NCBI GenBank assembly: GCA_037178675.1
Contig: JAYMGJ010000012.1
Location: forward strand, 1 to 64,000
DNA length: 64,000 bases
From: Scleroderma bovista
Lineage: Eukaryota; Basidiomycota; Agaricomycetes; Boletales; Sclerodermataceae
Direction: 5' to 3'
Numbering within the stretch: position 1 is the stretch's first letter; the number at the start of each line of letters is the position of its first letter. This document shows, piece after piece, positions 1 to 12,069 of the stretch. The translations under genes and the position numbers were made by a program. Below the pieces are notes generated by a model that saw only the letters and a program-made list of their open reading frames with translations, was not told the DNA's origin and ran no database searches.

Positions 1-1698
1 CAATATAATCATTGTGGAGGTTCGTTACTTACCTGCTCGTGTGGTCTTCATCGGTGAGGTGGCTGCACAGGGACTTGAAAACACTATTCATTGCCTTGCA
101 TGGGATGTGAGATGTGTATTGGTGTCAGCGTTGGTTCTATGTTGTTGCAGAAACCACATACCATGTTGCTACAGCTAAGTAAGCTTGAGGTTGGTAGTGT
201 GACTAGCACCAGGTGCCCCGTTGAAAAGACAACAAAGTGTTTGGGTGGCTGCTCCCTCAGATGAGGTGCATTCGACCCAGGAGCTTCTGGAGGTCTGGCA
301 AGGCTCCCAAGGGCTGGGGAGACTAGAGGAAATAGGGAGAGTAGAGGTGTTCAGTCACTCCAGGACTGAGATCAAACATATACACAGGAAAGAGGGAGAT
401 TGCTTAGTAAGCTAATACAAGCCTACATAAGCTAAGGTAGAGAGTCCAGTGTCAGTACTACTATCAGCAACTCTACACACCTAGAGACAGGACAGTCTCT
501 ACACCGTCGAGACAAAGTTGGGTGGTGCACCCGTGAGGGTTGAGAAAAAAAATTCAACATGCTGATGTAATCATTCATTCCCCAAAACTTTGCCCAAGTC
601 CTCATCAATCAATCCCATCATTGGCATTGACATCTCACATCTCCCCACATGCATCTGCCTCACTCACACACATCAATAGACCACTACTGCCGCCACCAAT
701 GCAATGACGGAGACCACTAGCGTCGACCAGCCTACAACCCACCTCTGCAGTAGGAAAATGTTGGCGTCTCCAATGCTGACTCCTCCATCATTCGGGCAGC
801 TCAATCTCTATAGGTGAGTTTTGTTCTTTAGCTTCATTCATGAATTCTGATGTTTATTGCCATGTTTTCAGCCCATTTTCATGACCATTATCCTGTGCTT
901 GCTGAATCCGATCCATTGAATTTCTGGCGCTGTTCAACTCATCCATGGGGCCGTTGAGGCGCTCAGGGTCAAGTACACGTTGTCTCGTGTCTTCAGCACC
1001 CAGGTACGTGCATGCACTGTTTCCATGGCCAATTCCAGTCTTTCAGCACTGTTCGACACGTCTGTCAATGGCTACCATCTTTAACACCAACATGAACAGC
1101 CATCACTTCCCCCCACTAACATGCAGTAGCCACATGTATTACTTGGTTTGTAAACCTTACTAGTCACTTATCCTACTTAATAAACTTGCTTGACTCTTGT
1201 TGAGTTTATGGGGTGACTTAAGACAACAAGATAGGCTACCTTGTCTCTGGCAGATGCATAGTATGAACATGAGCTACAGTGGCTATAGTGAGCTATCTGA
1301 ATGGTGCTGTCAACAATAGTGGCAACTGTGTGCTATCTGTCACACAGTGACAGCTGGATAGCACTCCAGATCATGTGCCTGATGCAATATATTACAACCA
1401 AGCCTCCAGGTGACTAGGTACCTCAGTGGCTATGCTACATAGCAATGTGTTTTTCCTGATGTACTGTGAGCATTCTAGGACAGTCTGGGACAGCTGGAAC
1501 AGCCTGGGACAGTCTGTACTAAGCTACCCAGTTAGGTACCTTGTTGGAAAAGCTGGGGTTCTGGGATAGCTGTCCAGGACTGTCCAGGGGAGGGTTTGTT
1601 TGCTGATGTACACACTTGCACCCACAGCCAGCTGAGAACCTCAAAAATTTGTCTTCATTAATGACAGTTATATCCCAGAAATTGAAATTGATTCACTG
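1..1698. other. no gene recognised
   Basis: Only short open frames (60-72 codons) without recognisable motifs are seen here on either strand. The sequence is AT-rich, with some spliceable-looking segments around 700-1000, but nothing supports a specific gene, RNA or mobile element. Confidence 0.5.
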
Positions 1699-1988
1699 GT
1701 GTCTACACCAATTGCTAGCCCTGTCAAGCCCTACCAAAGAAAGGCAAAGGCAGCCAAAAGTGCAAGCATTCCAAGAATGAATCCCCATCTTTGCCAAAGC
1801 CAGCAGCTTCCAAGAAGAAGAAAGCAACATGCAAGACAGCCATTTTTGATATCAACGAGGACAAGGTTGCTGAGCCCCCACCCCAATCCATTACAGCACA
1901 TCTTCATCTTGAAACCTCTATTGAAGTTGTAGGCCGCACCCAAGGAAAATCAACAACTTTGACATCAGTAAAACTCACTCAGTGTAAT
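1699..1988 (+). pseudogene. coding remnant interrupted by a MITE
   Basis: Two overlapping frames look like one lysine-rich reading frame carrying a frameshift. The first reads SPVKPYQRKAKAAKS and the second continues with PKPAASKKKKATCKTAIF and AEPPPQSITAHLHLETSIEV. The frame runs into the MITE at 1989. After it, at about 2395-2480, an open stretch reads KDSFDTFVDVVAEAADTMG behind a possible splice acceptor (ttttcag), which would fit the same gene. I recognise no family. The short length, frameshift and insertion argue for a dead gene piece. Confidence 0.4.
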
Positions 1989-2372
1989 TAGTGTTGCTGC
2001 AGCTTCAAGCTGCTATTTTTTATCTCATCCATTTCATGATGTATGGCTATGCATGGTATAATGGAAATGTAGGTTATAGCAGCAGCTATCACTCAAAAAA
2101 TAATTTTGTTGATTGGACCAGCCAACATTGAGTTATTTCACCTAAGCCATAGCCAGCTTCAATTACGCTAATGTGAAGCTGGTGCTAAGGTTAGGCTCAT
2201 ATCTCAAGATTGGCTGAATGGATTCACATAATTCTTTTTTTATCTGATAGAGGTGGTTGATGGCTACATTTCAGTCATAGGATTTATTAAGATTCACAAA
2301 GAAATGAGTGCCCTAGACACTGAAGCTGCACACAAGCCAACAGTGAAGCTGAGCCGAGCTGCAGCAACACTA
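1989..2372. mobile_element. hAT-type MITE, 384 bp
   Basis: The termini are inverted: TAGTGTTGCTGCAGCT at the left and AGCTGCAGCAACACTA at the right. The element is flanked by AGTGTAAT (1981-1988) and AGTATAAT (2373-2380), an 8-bp target duplication with one mismatch. TAGTG ends plus an 8-bp duplication are typical of hAT elements. There is no coding capacity, so it is non-autonomous. Subterminal sequence also has partial inverted symmetry (cagcttcaa motifs). Confidence 0.75.
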
Positions 2373-2883
2373 AGTATAATCTATTCATATTTTCAGTGAA
2401 AGACAGCTTTGATACCTTTGTTGATGTGGTTGCAGAGGCAGCTGATACCATGGGGCCCCATGCACCTACTTAGGCCATCTTACACAACCACCCAAAGGTG
2501 AAAATTGGCCAAGTGTCACAGGCCAGTGGATGGTAGCCCATGAATGATTTGTTATCGATTGGTATGGATGGGCTACATACTTAGATATTATCACAATGTA
2601 CTAGGGGTGGGCTAGGGTGTCAATTAAAGGAAGGGTAGATAGGTCCAATTAGGTATTGTCATGGAATCATATGAATGAGCTCAGAAAGTATTTACACATT
2701 AATGTGGGCACATAATTTGTGATCACTATATCATTTGAGTGGGCCCAGGCCTACCTCTCATACATGTCAATGGATGAGTCCATATTGTGTTATCATGTAG
2801 GTGTATAGGTGAGCTTAACTAAATCAGTATAGCACAGAGGACATCTATAAACAAATGGCACCGCAGTACATACTGTGGGTCAG

Positions 2884-3523
2884 TGTCAAGTCCAGGTCTA
2901 CTCTGGTAGGAGGTCCAGTCAAGTCCGGATGAAAGCAGATGAAGGAAGAGGGCAGAGGGCTGGACAAGAGATTAGTCCAGCCAGAGTTGGTGACTGTTCG
3001 GATTCAATGACTAAGGATAACGAGTGTTGATCCCTTGCATAGGTTTTGGTCAAGAGGAGACAGAGACAGAGACAGAGACAGACAAGAACTGGAGTAGAGA
3101 CTATGGTTGATTTCAGACTGAGGTGTACAGGATAATCTACAGAGTACTTATACTAAGTAAGAACTAGGGACAAGTATTTATGGTGACAAGTAAACAGCCT
3201 AAAAGGCAGACAAGGGATAACCGGAGAAAGTGCTAGGTCAGGTCCAATGAAAATAAAGTCAGGTCTGGGTAAAATAAACTAGGTCCGGTGAAAATGATAC
3301 AAGGTGCAGGATATATCGAGGACACAGAGAACTCACAACCAAGCAGGGTTGACGGGGAAGTGTAGTCAAGGACTGGATGCAGGCTAGACCAAGGGTCATA
3401 GTTAGCGGAGGTATATCTGTGCGACCGTGACCGGAGTAACTGAGAGTGACCAGAGTTGGGCTATAGGGCTGCGATGCAACCGGAGTAACCAGATAGGATC
3501 CAGACTTGGACATGGTCATAACA
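2884..3523 (-). repeat. solo LTR of gypsy element A, decayed
   Basis: This is a 640-bp copy of the 642-bp LTR that flanks gypsy element A (26831-27472 and 34034-34675). It starts TGTCAAGTCC, ends GGTCATAACA, and is flanked by a perfect 5-bp duplication GTCAG (2879-2883 and 3524-3528). No internal sequence is present, so it is a solo LTR left by LTR-LTR recombination. Compared with the intact LTRs it carries many C-to-T and G-to-A changes, largely at former CpG positions. Strand is given in the sense of gypsy A transcription. Confidence 0.9.
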
Positions 3524-4265
3524 GTCAGGTGAAAATGCCGTGGGATGGATGTAACTAGCATAGATTAGGTGTGGGGACCACTAGCATATTGAATGGAATG
3601 AAACCAACATTTGGAAAAAAGAATGCCTAATATGGAAATGATACACAGCAGCTACCATGGTAGGTGTCACTATGACCCCATGCACCTACTTAGGTTGTCC
3701 AACAAAGGCACACCAGGCTGAAAATCAGCTTCAGTATAACACAGGGCAGAACTGGGCTGGGACCGCAGTAAGTGCTGCATGTTAGGTATCACTACCATGG
3801 GTAGTGTTGCCGCGACTCCGGCTTGGAGTTGACTGGAGTTGCAGTCAAGGACCCAGTTAGCCAAGTGCCAAGAAGTCAGGTCAGGTAGGTTACCTATGGT
3901 CCAACTCGACTCAACTAGTCATAACTTGCAACTCCAAGTCGACTAACCACAGAAAAAAAATTATGACATAGTGAAAATTATCATTGGGCTTATAGCCTTA
4001 TAGCCTCGTATGCGAAAGCATAAATAGTACTACATATACTGCGAAAACATAGCACATTGCTGATAAAGCGGCAGTGCTCAAGCTGTGGACACACAGGGAT
4101 CGTGGTCGTGTTGGGTCCTGGTGTTGGTCGTCATTGTCACACTGGGGTGGTGGGGCCCATGGGGGACATGGGTTGGTAACTGACTGCGGAGGGAATACAA
4201 GCAAGTAAAGCAGATATTCTGGGCCCAAGGGCCGAGGGTTGTTTTTCTGACAAGAATGAGGGCGC
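3524..4265. other. no gene recognised
   Basis: Short open frames only. A 20-base stretch near 3675 (CCCCATGCACCTACTTAGG) recurs from about 2458, so a diverged repeat is probably present in both places. The sequence around 3820-3950 has loose inverted symmetry (ttggagttgactggagttgc and caactccaagtcgac). Confidence 0.3.
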
Positions 4266-6310
4266 TGTGAGTCAAAGTGTGGATTTGGGTCGGAGTAATA
4301 ACCCAAACACAACACCAACAAAGGACTACGAAAATGTGCGAGTGGTGGTTTACCTCCGCAGTGTCCAGAGAGGATGTGCTGAGGAGGGGGGAAGGGGATC
4401 TACACCAACAAGGTGATGCAGATGATGATGCAGGATACTCCTGGGGTACAGGAGTAATAGAAGACGAAGGGGATAGGGGTCTGGACTCTTCCTAAAGCCT
4501 AGGAAGTGTCAAAGCGGGGATTGGGTAGACTGAGACTGAAACAGCGATACCACACCTAGAGATTGGTGCAGCAAAGGGGCAGGGATGCCTCTGATGTCCA
4601 GAGGCGAGGAAGATTGACTGGTATGAAGCCTAGACTCCGCTTGAGCCTAGTATAAAGAATAGATCTTGAATAACTTGGATAAACTTGACAATATTGAGCC
4701 TTTAGACCTTCACTGAAGCCTACAAGGACTCAAAGACTGAAGGGATACTGATTGAGAGAGTCTGAGAGAGGGATAATTTCGTGCAATTGGGTCTTCCATC
4801 ACTGGGCTGAGCCCAGGGGTTTAAATACATGGGGGGGCACAGCATTAAAGTACAAAAAGAGAAGGGAGGGATTGGTAAGAGCTTTGTAAGGGGTTTGTAA
4901 GCGATCAGTAAGCAAGGGATAAGCAGGAATGAGTAAGCATAGGAAGCATGAATAAGCTGCTGAGTAAAGGAATGAGTAAGCTGCATGACAAGATTGATTG
5001 GTAAGGGAGTGAGTCATCAGCTGAGTAATATACCAAAAATGCGAAAGGGATAGAGTAATACTGATGACAAGAGAGCATCAGTAAGCAAGAGATGAGTCAC
5101 TGCACAGCAGAAGGAGTCATTGATGCACAGCCTAAGAAGTTTGATGGGGGGCTGTGTACCATCAGGAATTTGATGGGACAACAATGGGGAAGATCTGGGA
5201 TTAATAGGGGGATTGATCCGAGACAAAACAGCCACAAGAAGGGTACCAGGGGTCCAGAGGTCTTTTTGGGGGGTCAGCATACACTAAGGTATAGTGCATG
5301 TGTTATAGCGCCGCTGAAGCGCAACCATGGGCTCCCTTGACGAGCTCTCTTCTGGGAAAGAACGAGAGAGGGTTCTTCTTCCTAATAGCACTATAAAGTG
5401 GGGGGAATAACTGTCATGGTGCTGGGGGACGTCGTCTGAAAGTAGGGAAGCAGATAGAGTATTGAATTCGACGCATCCAGGGAAGTGAGACGAACGACAG
5501 AGGAAGATGGACATGGCAAGTATCTGGGAGGAAGGGACCATAGGCTGAGGGCTCAGGGGACACAGAGACAACCAGAGAAGACTTCTCAAGCTTGACAATA
5601 GACCTAAGATGACCAAAGTAACGCGCTGACCGAGAACGAGAGGGACTGAGGGAGCAGGCTGGGAAGATATGTGCCAGGCAGTGCACGGGAACTCTGGGAG
5701 AGGCTGTCCTAAGAGCAGGACATAGTGGAGATCTGCAGCAATAGCGGAGAAATGATCCAGAGAAAATATGGACTCCATAGTGAGCGATGAAGCGAACGTC
5801 TGGATTGCGGGGGGAATATCTCCGTGGGAAATGAACGGATTTGCATCGGAACTTGACAGGCAGATAGACCACGTTCTAGGCTCTCTGAAGGTATAGTCAC
5901 GTGCCTGATAGCTTCAGAAACGACGGAGCTATTCAAAATATCGGAATGCCGGCACTGGGCACCTAAAAATGACATTTGGGCACTAAAAATCATTTCTTCT
6001 CTTTCTCCTTCGTTTCTCCATCAATTCTTCGGCTTCTTTGATCGTTCTGGTATGGGAGTTGGACTGCAGATGTGTGCATTCCTTTCTCATACCACAATTG
6101 ACATTATTCCTTCAGTTTCTTCTGCTTCTTGGCGGTTCTCGTGCGATAGATGACTGTCTGCATTGGCATTCATCTCTCGCATCAGGATAGTCTTCTTGTG
6201 CGATAGATGGCTACGATGAGGGTCCGTCGTGCTTATCCTTCACATAAGGATCATTCGATATAGGTGTTATCTTCCATGTTCACTGTACCAAACCTGTTTG
6301 GTGCGTGACA
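4266..6310. repeat. large LTR, family 'long-LTR' copy 1
   Basis: About 2045 bp, beginning TGTGAGTCAAAG and ending GGTGCGTGACA, so it has TG...CA ends. It aligns along its whole length with 45331-47398 and, inverted, with 38667-40184. I call it a solo LTR, because no matching internal region or second LTR adjoins it. The pol fragments next to the other copies belong to the element that was hit. The flanking 5-mers (GGCGC and GTGCC) do not match, so a clean target duplication is not visible. The open frames inside it (up to 164 codons) have no recognisable domain. Confidence 0.75.
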
Positions 6311-7087
6311 GTGCCAGTGTCAATGACCTTTTTGCCACATACCAAACCTTCTGTATCGTCCATGGAAATGGTGCATATGGTGTTATCACCCAGATGGGAT
6401 GTGACTCATCATGCGACTTTGAGAACAAGATGACCACCATGTCCTAGACCTGGACCTCAAGAGTCAAGGGCATTGAGAATGGGGGGAAGAGCATCCTATG
6501 ATCTACGACAGCACTAATGAGTAATGACTGTTAAAAACACCAGCACTAACCTGGTTGCGACGCAGAGATGCAGGAAGGATGTGCCGCACAGTTTTGCTTT
6601 TGCACAAGAGAAGGAACAGCAACATGCAAAGATAGAGGCACTGCAGTTCCTTAGAGTTCTCTGCACTACTGATGGCTCTCCTGGAGATGCAGGGGACGCC
6701 ATGGGCGGTGAGTACTAAGTAGTGTTGTAGTGAGTGTGATGAACATTGTCGGACAAGTCTGAGTTTATAACTTTGCTGATGACCTTGTAAAATGACTCAA
6801 ACAAGACAGCATTGCAGGTAAACGAAGTGTGATAATGAGACCGATGCCTACTGTACTAGCTACCAAGAGATGCACAATGCAACAAGCCAACCAAAAATTC
6901 TCCAGGTTCCAAAGTAATGAATACAACTGTACAATACGAAGGAGCACACCTCCAAGTCCGAGAATCTAAGTCTGTGACAGCAAGAACTAGAGTAATGAAA
7001 AGAAAAACGTTAAGAACTAACAATAACTTACCTTGGCATCAGCTTGGAACACCATGAACTTTGATGTGCTCCACTAGTGGCCAGACT
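6311..7087. other. weak coding remnants only
   Basis: Directly after the LTR a plus-strand frame reads [21 protein letters not shown] and ends about 6447. A second at 6524-6718 has no motif. Neither is recognisable. They may be pieces of the gene or transposon into which the LTR inserted. Confidence 0.25.
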
Positions 7088-7429
7088 TCAAAAGGGAGGT
7101 GGAGGAAGATTGTTGATTGTTATGTTTGAGTGGGCAAGTGCAGCTTTGAGAGTACGGTATGAATGTCCTGCTGAGAAGGCGGTCCTGAGCAATGGCGACC
7201 TCACTTGCCATCCTTCTTCTTTGAGTTTAGCGATGTAGTGCATCATGTGTTTCGATTCTAAGTGAACGCGAAGCATAGAGTTTGAACACTTGAGGCTAAA
7301 ATAACTGTTGATAACGAGTGGTTCATCACTCCCACTCTGAGACTGTGCAGCAAGAGACCTAGACCAACCATACATGAGTGAGCCACAACTCACAGACATG
7401 TAAGAGGGACTTACGCACAAAGGCAACAC
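7088..7429 (-). pseudogene. BED-finger-like transposon remnant
   Basis: The minus-strand frame contains SMLRVHLESKHMMHYI followed by KLKEEGW. This resembles the second half of a BED zinc finger (the H-x4-H part and following helix) at the N-terminus of hAT transposases. The preceding Cys pair is not intact. It lies downstream of the hAT pseudogene at 7889-11052 on the same strand, so it is probably a separate degraded hAT copy. Confidence 0.35.
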
Positions 7430-7888
7430 ATAGTATACTCATGTCCTCTGGTGAAAAAGTAAAGAATATCTTGTGTTGGCTGTGACATGGGATAAGGGCC
7501 AAGGTTTGAGAGGTGGACTGTGGACACAAGAAAGAAGCATAAAATCCTACCTTTTGTACATGTCAGAAGACATCAAGGCTTGAATATGTCTCCTTGATTG
7601 GCATGCACATCACACGATGCTGTGTACATGTCAGAAGCGGACCATCAAGCTTGAATATGTCACTCGTATTGAACTTATTGGCGTAATGATTCAGTTTGAT
7701 TGTTCCATAAGATCAATCTTTTGGTAATTGTGAGATGAGGCTGTGGCACCGCCACACTTCAGAAGTTTGATCACAACTTGAACTTGTAGCTTGTACTAGA
7801 TGGAGTCGTGGACACACACACCTCTTTTGGGGAACAGGTCACCTAGGTCCTAGAGATGCAAACAGTAATACAGTACATAATTTGCCAA
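7430..7888. other. no gene recognised
   Basis: Non-coding, AT-rich. A ~70-bp segment containing acatgtcagaag ... tgaatatgtc is present twice in tandem (about 7558-7600 and 7626-7665). It may include the 3' end of the neighbouring hAT element, but I could not identify terminal repeats. Confidence 0.25.
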
Positions 7889-10800
7889 TCATTCAAAAAT
7901 ATTAATAATGTTCGACATTCCGTCCCCCTCTGCTTTAGCAATGGATCTGAGGATCTGATCTGCACTGTGGGTGTTTGTAGTCAAGTAAAAGTGTGCCAAA
8001 AGGTCTTCCTTATCCTCGTCAACCAGCATGTCATGCTGTGGCGTGATCCAGCCCTCTGTGAAATCCAGCTGGTCTTTCTTCAGCCAGAATTTTAGCATTT
8101 GTAGCACCTCCATTAATGCTGGTGAGATGTGATTTCGTTTCTTCATATTGGTTTCACTGTTTGAAGAAAAAACATGTTTGCATGGGACTGCAGACACTTG
8201 AATTGGCAGGTAGTTGAGTGCAATTGCATAGATAGTTGGGAACAAAACTCTCGCTAGCTACGTAGAATGTGAGTCAAGAATATTAAGTAACACAACAGAT
8301 ACTGACCTCCAAAAATGCTAGTGGATGTGTTCCTTCAGGACTTGGCATACCCAATATGTAGGCTTTGAATTCCTGGTTGACATCCTGTGGGGCTTGATGG
8401 GATGGCCGAATCTTGATGGTGGGAAGGCCATAGTAGCGAGTGGCTAATGTGGAGTGGGGACAAACCTGGTCAGCATCGGTAGTGGAAGATTTAGTGGCGG
8501 ACTCGGGACATGCAGACGACTTGTTCCGATATTCCATCATCTTGACCTATGGTTAGCTTATATTGAAATAATAGACTGTTAATGAACCTACCAATTCCAG
8601 TGTATATTCTTGTGCTTGTGCAGCCGCAGACTCGCCCCAGTGTCAGTCAATCCAGCTCAGTTGAATGGTAGGGTCGACAACTATGTATCATGTAATATCA
8701 GTGGAACAATGCTGCAATACAGTCAATTTAACTAAAGACTTACACATGGCAACTGTATAAGCCTGTGTTTGGTCCATGCATCAATAGTATTCTTGGGCCC
8801 GGTCGAGCCCAGCCTTGATATAAGGCGCACAATGGGGCACATTAGTGGCCAGTGCATCCCACTGCAACATGAACGTTTTGAAGGCAGGAATTTCCCCACC
8901 TAGGACAGGGGTGCTCTCACTCAACATGGACTGTTGTGCAGCATGAGGGATCTACAGCATCTGAGTTAACAGTCAGTAAATCTATAAAAAAGTATAAGAA
9001 ACATCACCTCAAGGACAACTTCCAGGTCTTGGAGTACTTCCCACTGCATTGGTGTTAGCTTATGTCGGGCAAGTTCATTGTTTGGGCCACGAGGTAAGGA
9101 AAGGAAGCTATCAATAGCCTAGGTAGGCAAGTTAGTGTATATACTTGGATAAAACATGAAACACCCACAAGGCGGACAGCACGAAGTCGGTTAATCATGA
9201 AGTAGATCAAATCCCAGCGGGTCTTGACATCATGGAGGAGTTCAACAACTGGTACCTGAGTGGGGTTCCCCATATACCACTGATTGACGTTGCCATTGAT
9301 GATAGTGTCGCAGAATCCTTTGCGATGCTGGCCAGATGCATGGAATATATGAACAATATCATGGCCAAGAGTGACAGGATCCTTTGCAAGGGCTTCAAGA
9401 GATGCAGTCTTGTCTACATTGTTATCCATAGCACCTACCCAAGTCTCTGCAACAGCAGTGAAGTCGGCCTTGGTATAAGCCCTGACAGTGTGAGTAACAC
9501 AGATATTTAGAATATGTGGGAAGCAAGGAACACAGCGATCAATGGGGTCAAACAAAACTTCATGCTCCTCAAGAAGTCTCACAAGCTTGCGCATGGCAGC
9601 AATGTTGTTGGCAGCATTGTCCATAGTAAAATGACCTATCTAGGAGAGACCAGTTAGAACAGAAGCACGGTAAAATCTCACCACAGCCATACTACATACT
9701 ACATACCTTCAATGTCACCCCTGCCCGATCAAGGAGCTCTAGGATAGTCTTGGCAACTGCTTCACCAGTGTGCAAAATGGGGAAATAATGGAACATGATG
9801 AGAGATGCCTTCATCTTGAGTGAACCACCCTCATGAGTGATCCAGTGTGCTGTAATAGCAAGATATGGACAATAATTATCGTCAGACCAGATGTCAGTAG
9901 TGAATGACACTCTCCCTGCTGCATTCTATTGCAATTGCATTAGTTCTTGTCAGTATGGTGTGTTGTGAACTAGTGTGCTTACTGCAAGATCCCGTTTGAC
10001 CATGTTGAAGTATGCTTTCCATGCTTCGAGGATCAACTCATGAACTTTGGTGTGGTGTGGGATATCAGTGTCATGAAGGTCTTGACATAGGAGGAGGATG
10101 AGTTGGCGGAATTCAGGACATTCAATGACATTGATGGACTAATGAAACTATGGGGAACAAAGGTAACAGAAGGGGTGGTTACTTACTTGATCATCTGCAA
10201 TGATAAACTTGACCAGGTGCTCGTGCATTGCAGCAATGGAGAACTTGGGGACAGTGAGTCTGTGTTTCTCAGACTCTTGACCTGATGGCAGAAAATTACA
10301 TGGAAGGGTGTCTCCATCATTAGGACAGGGAGCAGGAGGGAGCACGGTAAGTTTGTTCCCTTGCTGGACTGCTTCACAAAGCATTCTGAAGGTGTACCCC
10401 ATGCTAAATGCACTCCAGACCTTGTCAGGCTGCATGGACCAACTTTCCTTCTTGGCAAGATTGAGGTACTCTTCTAAGTGATCCCTTATCGTATGGCCAC
10501 GAAGTGGGGTGTTGGATGTGTTGCAGCTGAACTTCGCCCTACAACAAAGTCAGGCTATTGAAATAGTGTGGTGAGTCGGACGTACTGGCAACTGTTACAG
10601 ACCATGGGGCTCCCTTTGGTTTTGGTGAAGAAGTGATGAATATCTGCAGTTGTTTCTGTGTCCAACGTACTTGCCCCAGTAGTGTTGCCAGCACTCTCAC
10701 AGGGACCTTCATCAGCCATCGTTGAGGCCAGTGGAACAGTACCTGTTCCCAGACCCATGAGATTAGCAGGTGCTGGTTGGGGGCATGGGTTGCTGTGCTG

Positions 10801-11052
10801 TGGGCCAGCATCTTGAGTGTCCTTGTCTTTATCACCACTCTCCTTGCTGATGTTGTTTATGTCAATAAACTCACTATCCTCTGTATCATGGTACCAAGCT
10901 GGGTGGTGTCGGTTTCGGTGGACTTTCACTGCTGTTACTGGAGGGGGAGGAACTGGAGCTGGAGGGCTGTCTGAGTTGACAGGCATGGTGGTACTACTGG
11001 CAGGTGCAACTACGTGGGGGCGGCCTGTTTGATGATTCCCTCTGACAGCCAT
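7889..11052 (-). pseudogene. hAT family transposase, multi-exon, inactivated
   Basis: Reading right to left, the pieces form one hAT transposase. There is a low-complexity N-terminus from the probable ATG at 11052, then a BED-type finger split by an intron near 10552-10600 (VCNSC, then IRDHLEEYLNLAKK). Next come exons 10187-10552, 9983-10138 and 9707-9925 (VSFTTDIWSDDNYCPYLAIT, first catalytic Asp region). These are followed by 9169-9639 (IGHFTMDNAANN, second catalytic Asp region), 9008-9118, and pieces from about 8940 down to 8290. The last exon is 7889-8257, holding the C-terminal dimerisation domain (YLPIQVSAVPCKHVFSSNSE). Introns have GT-AG ends. In-frame TGA codons occur near 8791 and 8667 at positions where CGA would fit. 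In the dimerisation block KH stands where hAT proteins normally have ER. The element is therefore dead. Its terminal repeats were not found. Confidence 0.85.
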
Positions 11053-11353
11053 TTGGGTACCTGTAAGAATGTAGGCAGTGACAGAGAAGTTCTGAGTCAA
11101 TGGCATTCTTATATATGTCCAAACCGTGCATAACCACCTGGGCCCTGGCAGTCCAGACTCCAGACTCCAGGGAACTGCTTTGGCGACTTACATTCAACTC
11201 TAGGAGATGGTTGTCAACCGGAATCAATAACACATGACTACTAACACAACACTGGTGAGTCATCACTTAGCACATACGTACATACTTGAAACAGCGAGCA
11301 TGCAGAAGATGGGCACCTGAAAATATAATGTGTTACATTCAGCATCCAGGGCC

Positions 11354-12069
11354 TTACTTACCAATAGCCCTCCTCTTTGTCATCCAAAGGACCCTGCCTA
11401 TGCTCTCCATCGGCTGGCTGAGGGTCCGATCACCTGCACGAACAGGTGAGCCCAACAGATCAGATTGGGTCTGTGAGTGGATGGCTTCCACTCCAGCATC
11501 CTCTGGCATTTCAGACAGTAGCTGCTGAGGGTCACTAGAGGGAGGGGATGGTGCATCCACATTGGAGTCAGTTGGAGAGTCAGTATCATAGGGATGTTTC
11601 TGACCACGAAAGATGACGTGTTCCAGCCACCAGTGATAACGCTGGTGGGCGGTAACCCTCATTGCAGCGATGAGGCCACCCCGGAAGTTCTTCCATTGAA
11701 TCGGTAAAGGAGTCTGACTGCCGAGAATTGCATTGGTGGTGGCAGGATCAAGAGGGATGTTCAGATCATCAAAGTAATTGATGATGCTATGTTTAATGAA
11801 CGAAAGGCCCATTCCTAGCATGGCCTCCACATCGCCCATTCTGATCTCGTGGAAAAGGGTCTGCATATTAATGCAACTATATTTATGAAACTGACTGGGA
11901 CTTACTCCATGTGCCATATGCCCCTCCTCTGTGTTATCGAGATCAATTGGACCATCCCCTGGCTGTCTGACCCACACATAGTAGTTTACACTACTGATGT
12001 GGCACCAAGTGTGCCCTCCAACCATAATCGGCGATCCAAGGCGAAGGGGCTGTCCAGCGTCTGGACATA
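11354..12069 (-). pseudogene. unrecognised gene, C-terminal part
   Basis: A 230-odd codon minus-strand frame ends at 11354. It includes GLSFIKHSIINYFDDLNIPL and HQRYHWWLEHVIFRGQ and an acidic Ser/Pro-rich tail. It is the continuation of the frame at 12885-13341. When the transposon at 12070-12882 and one TA are removed, the codons join without a shift (KDFLAL to CPDAGQPLRL). I know no function. The style matches repetitive hypothetical proteins of basidiomycetes, so the gene could be cargo of a transposon. Confidence 0.55.

Noticed and set aside
5284..5872. 152-164 codon minus-strand frames, also at 39105-39590 (+) and 46475-46960 (-)
   Set aside because: They lie wholly within the long LTR and have no domain. 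Conservation reflects copying of the LTR, and frame breaks differ between copies.
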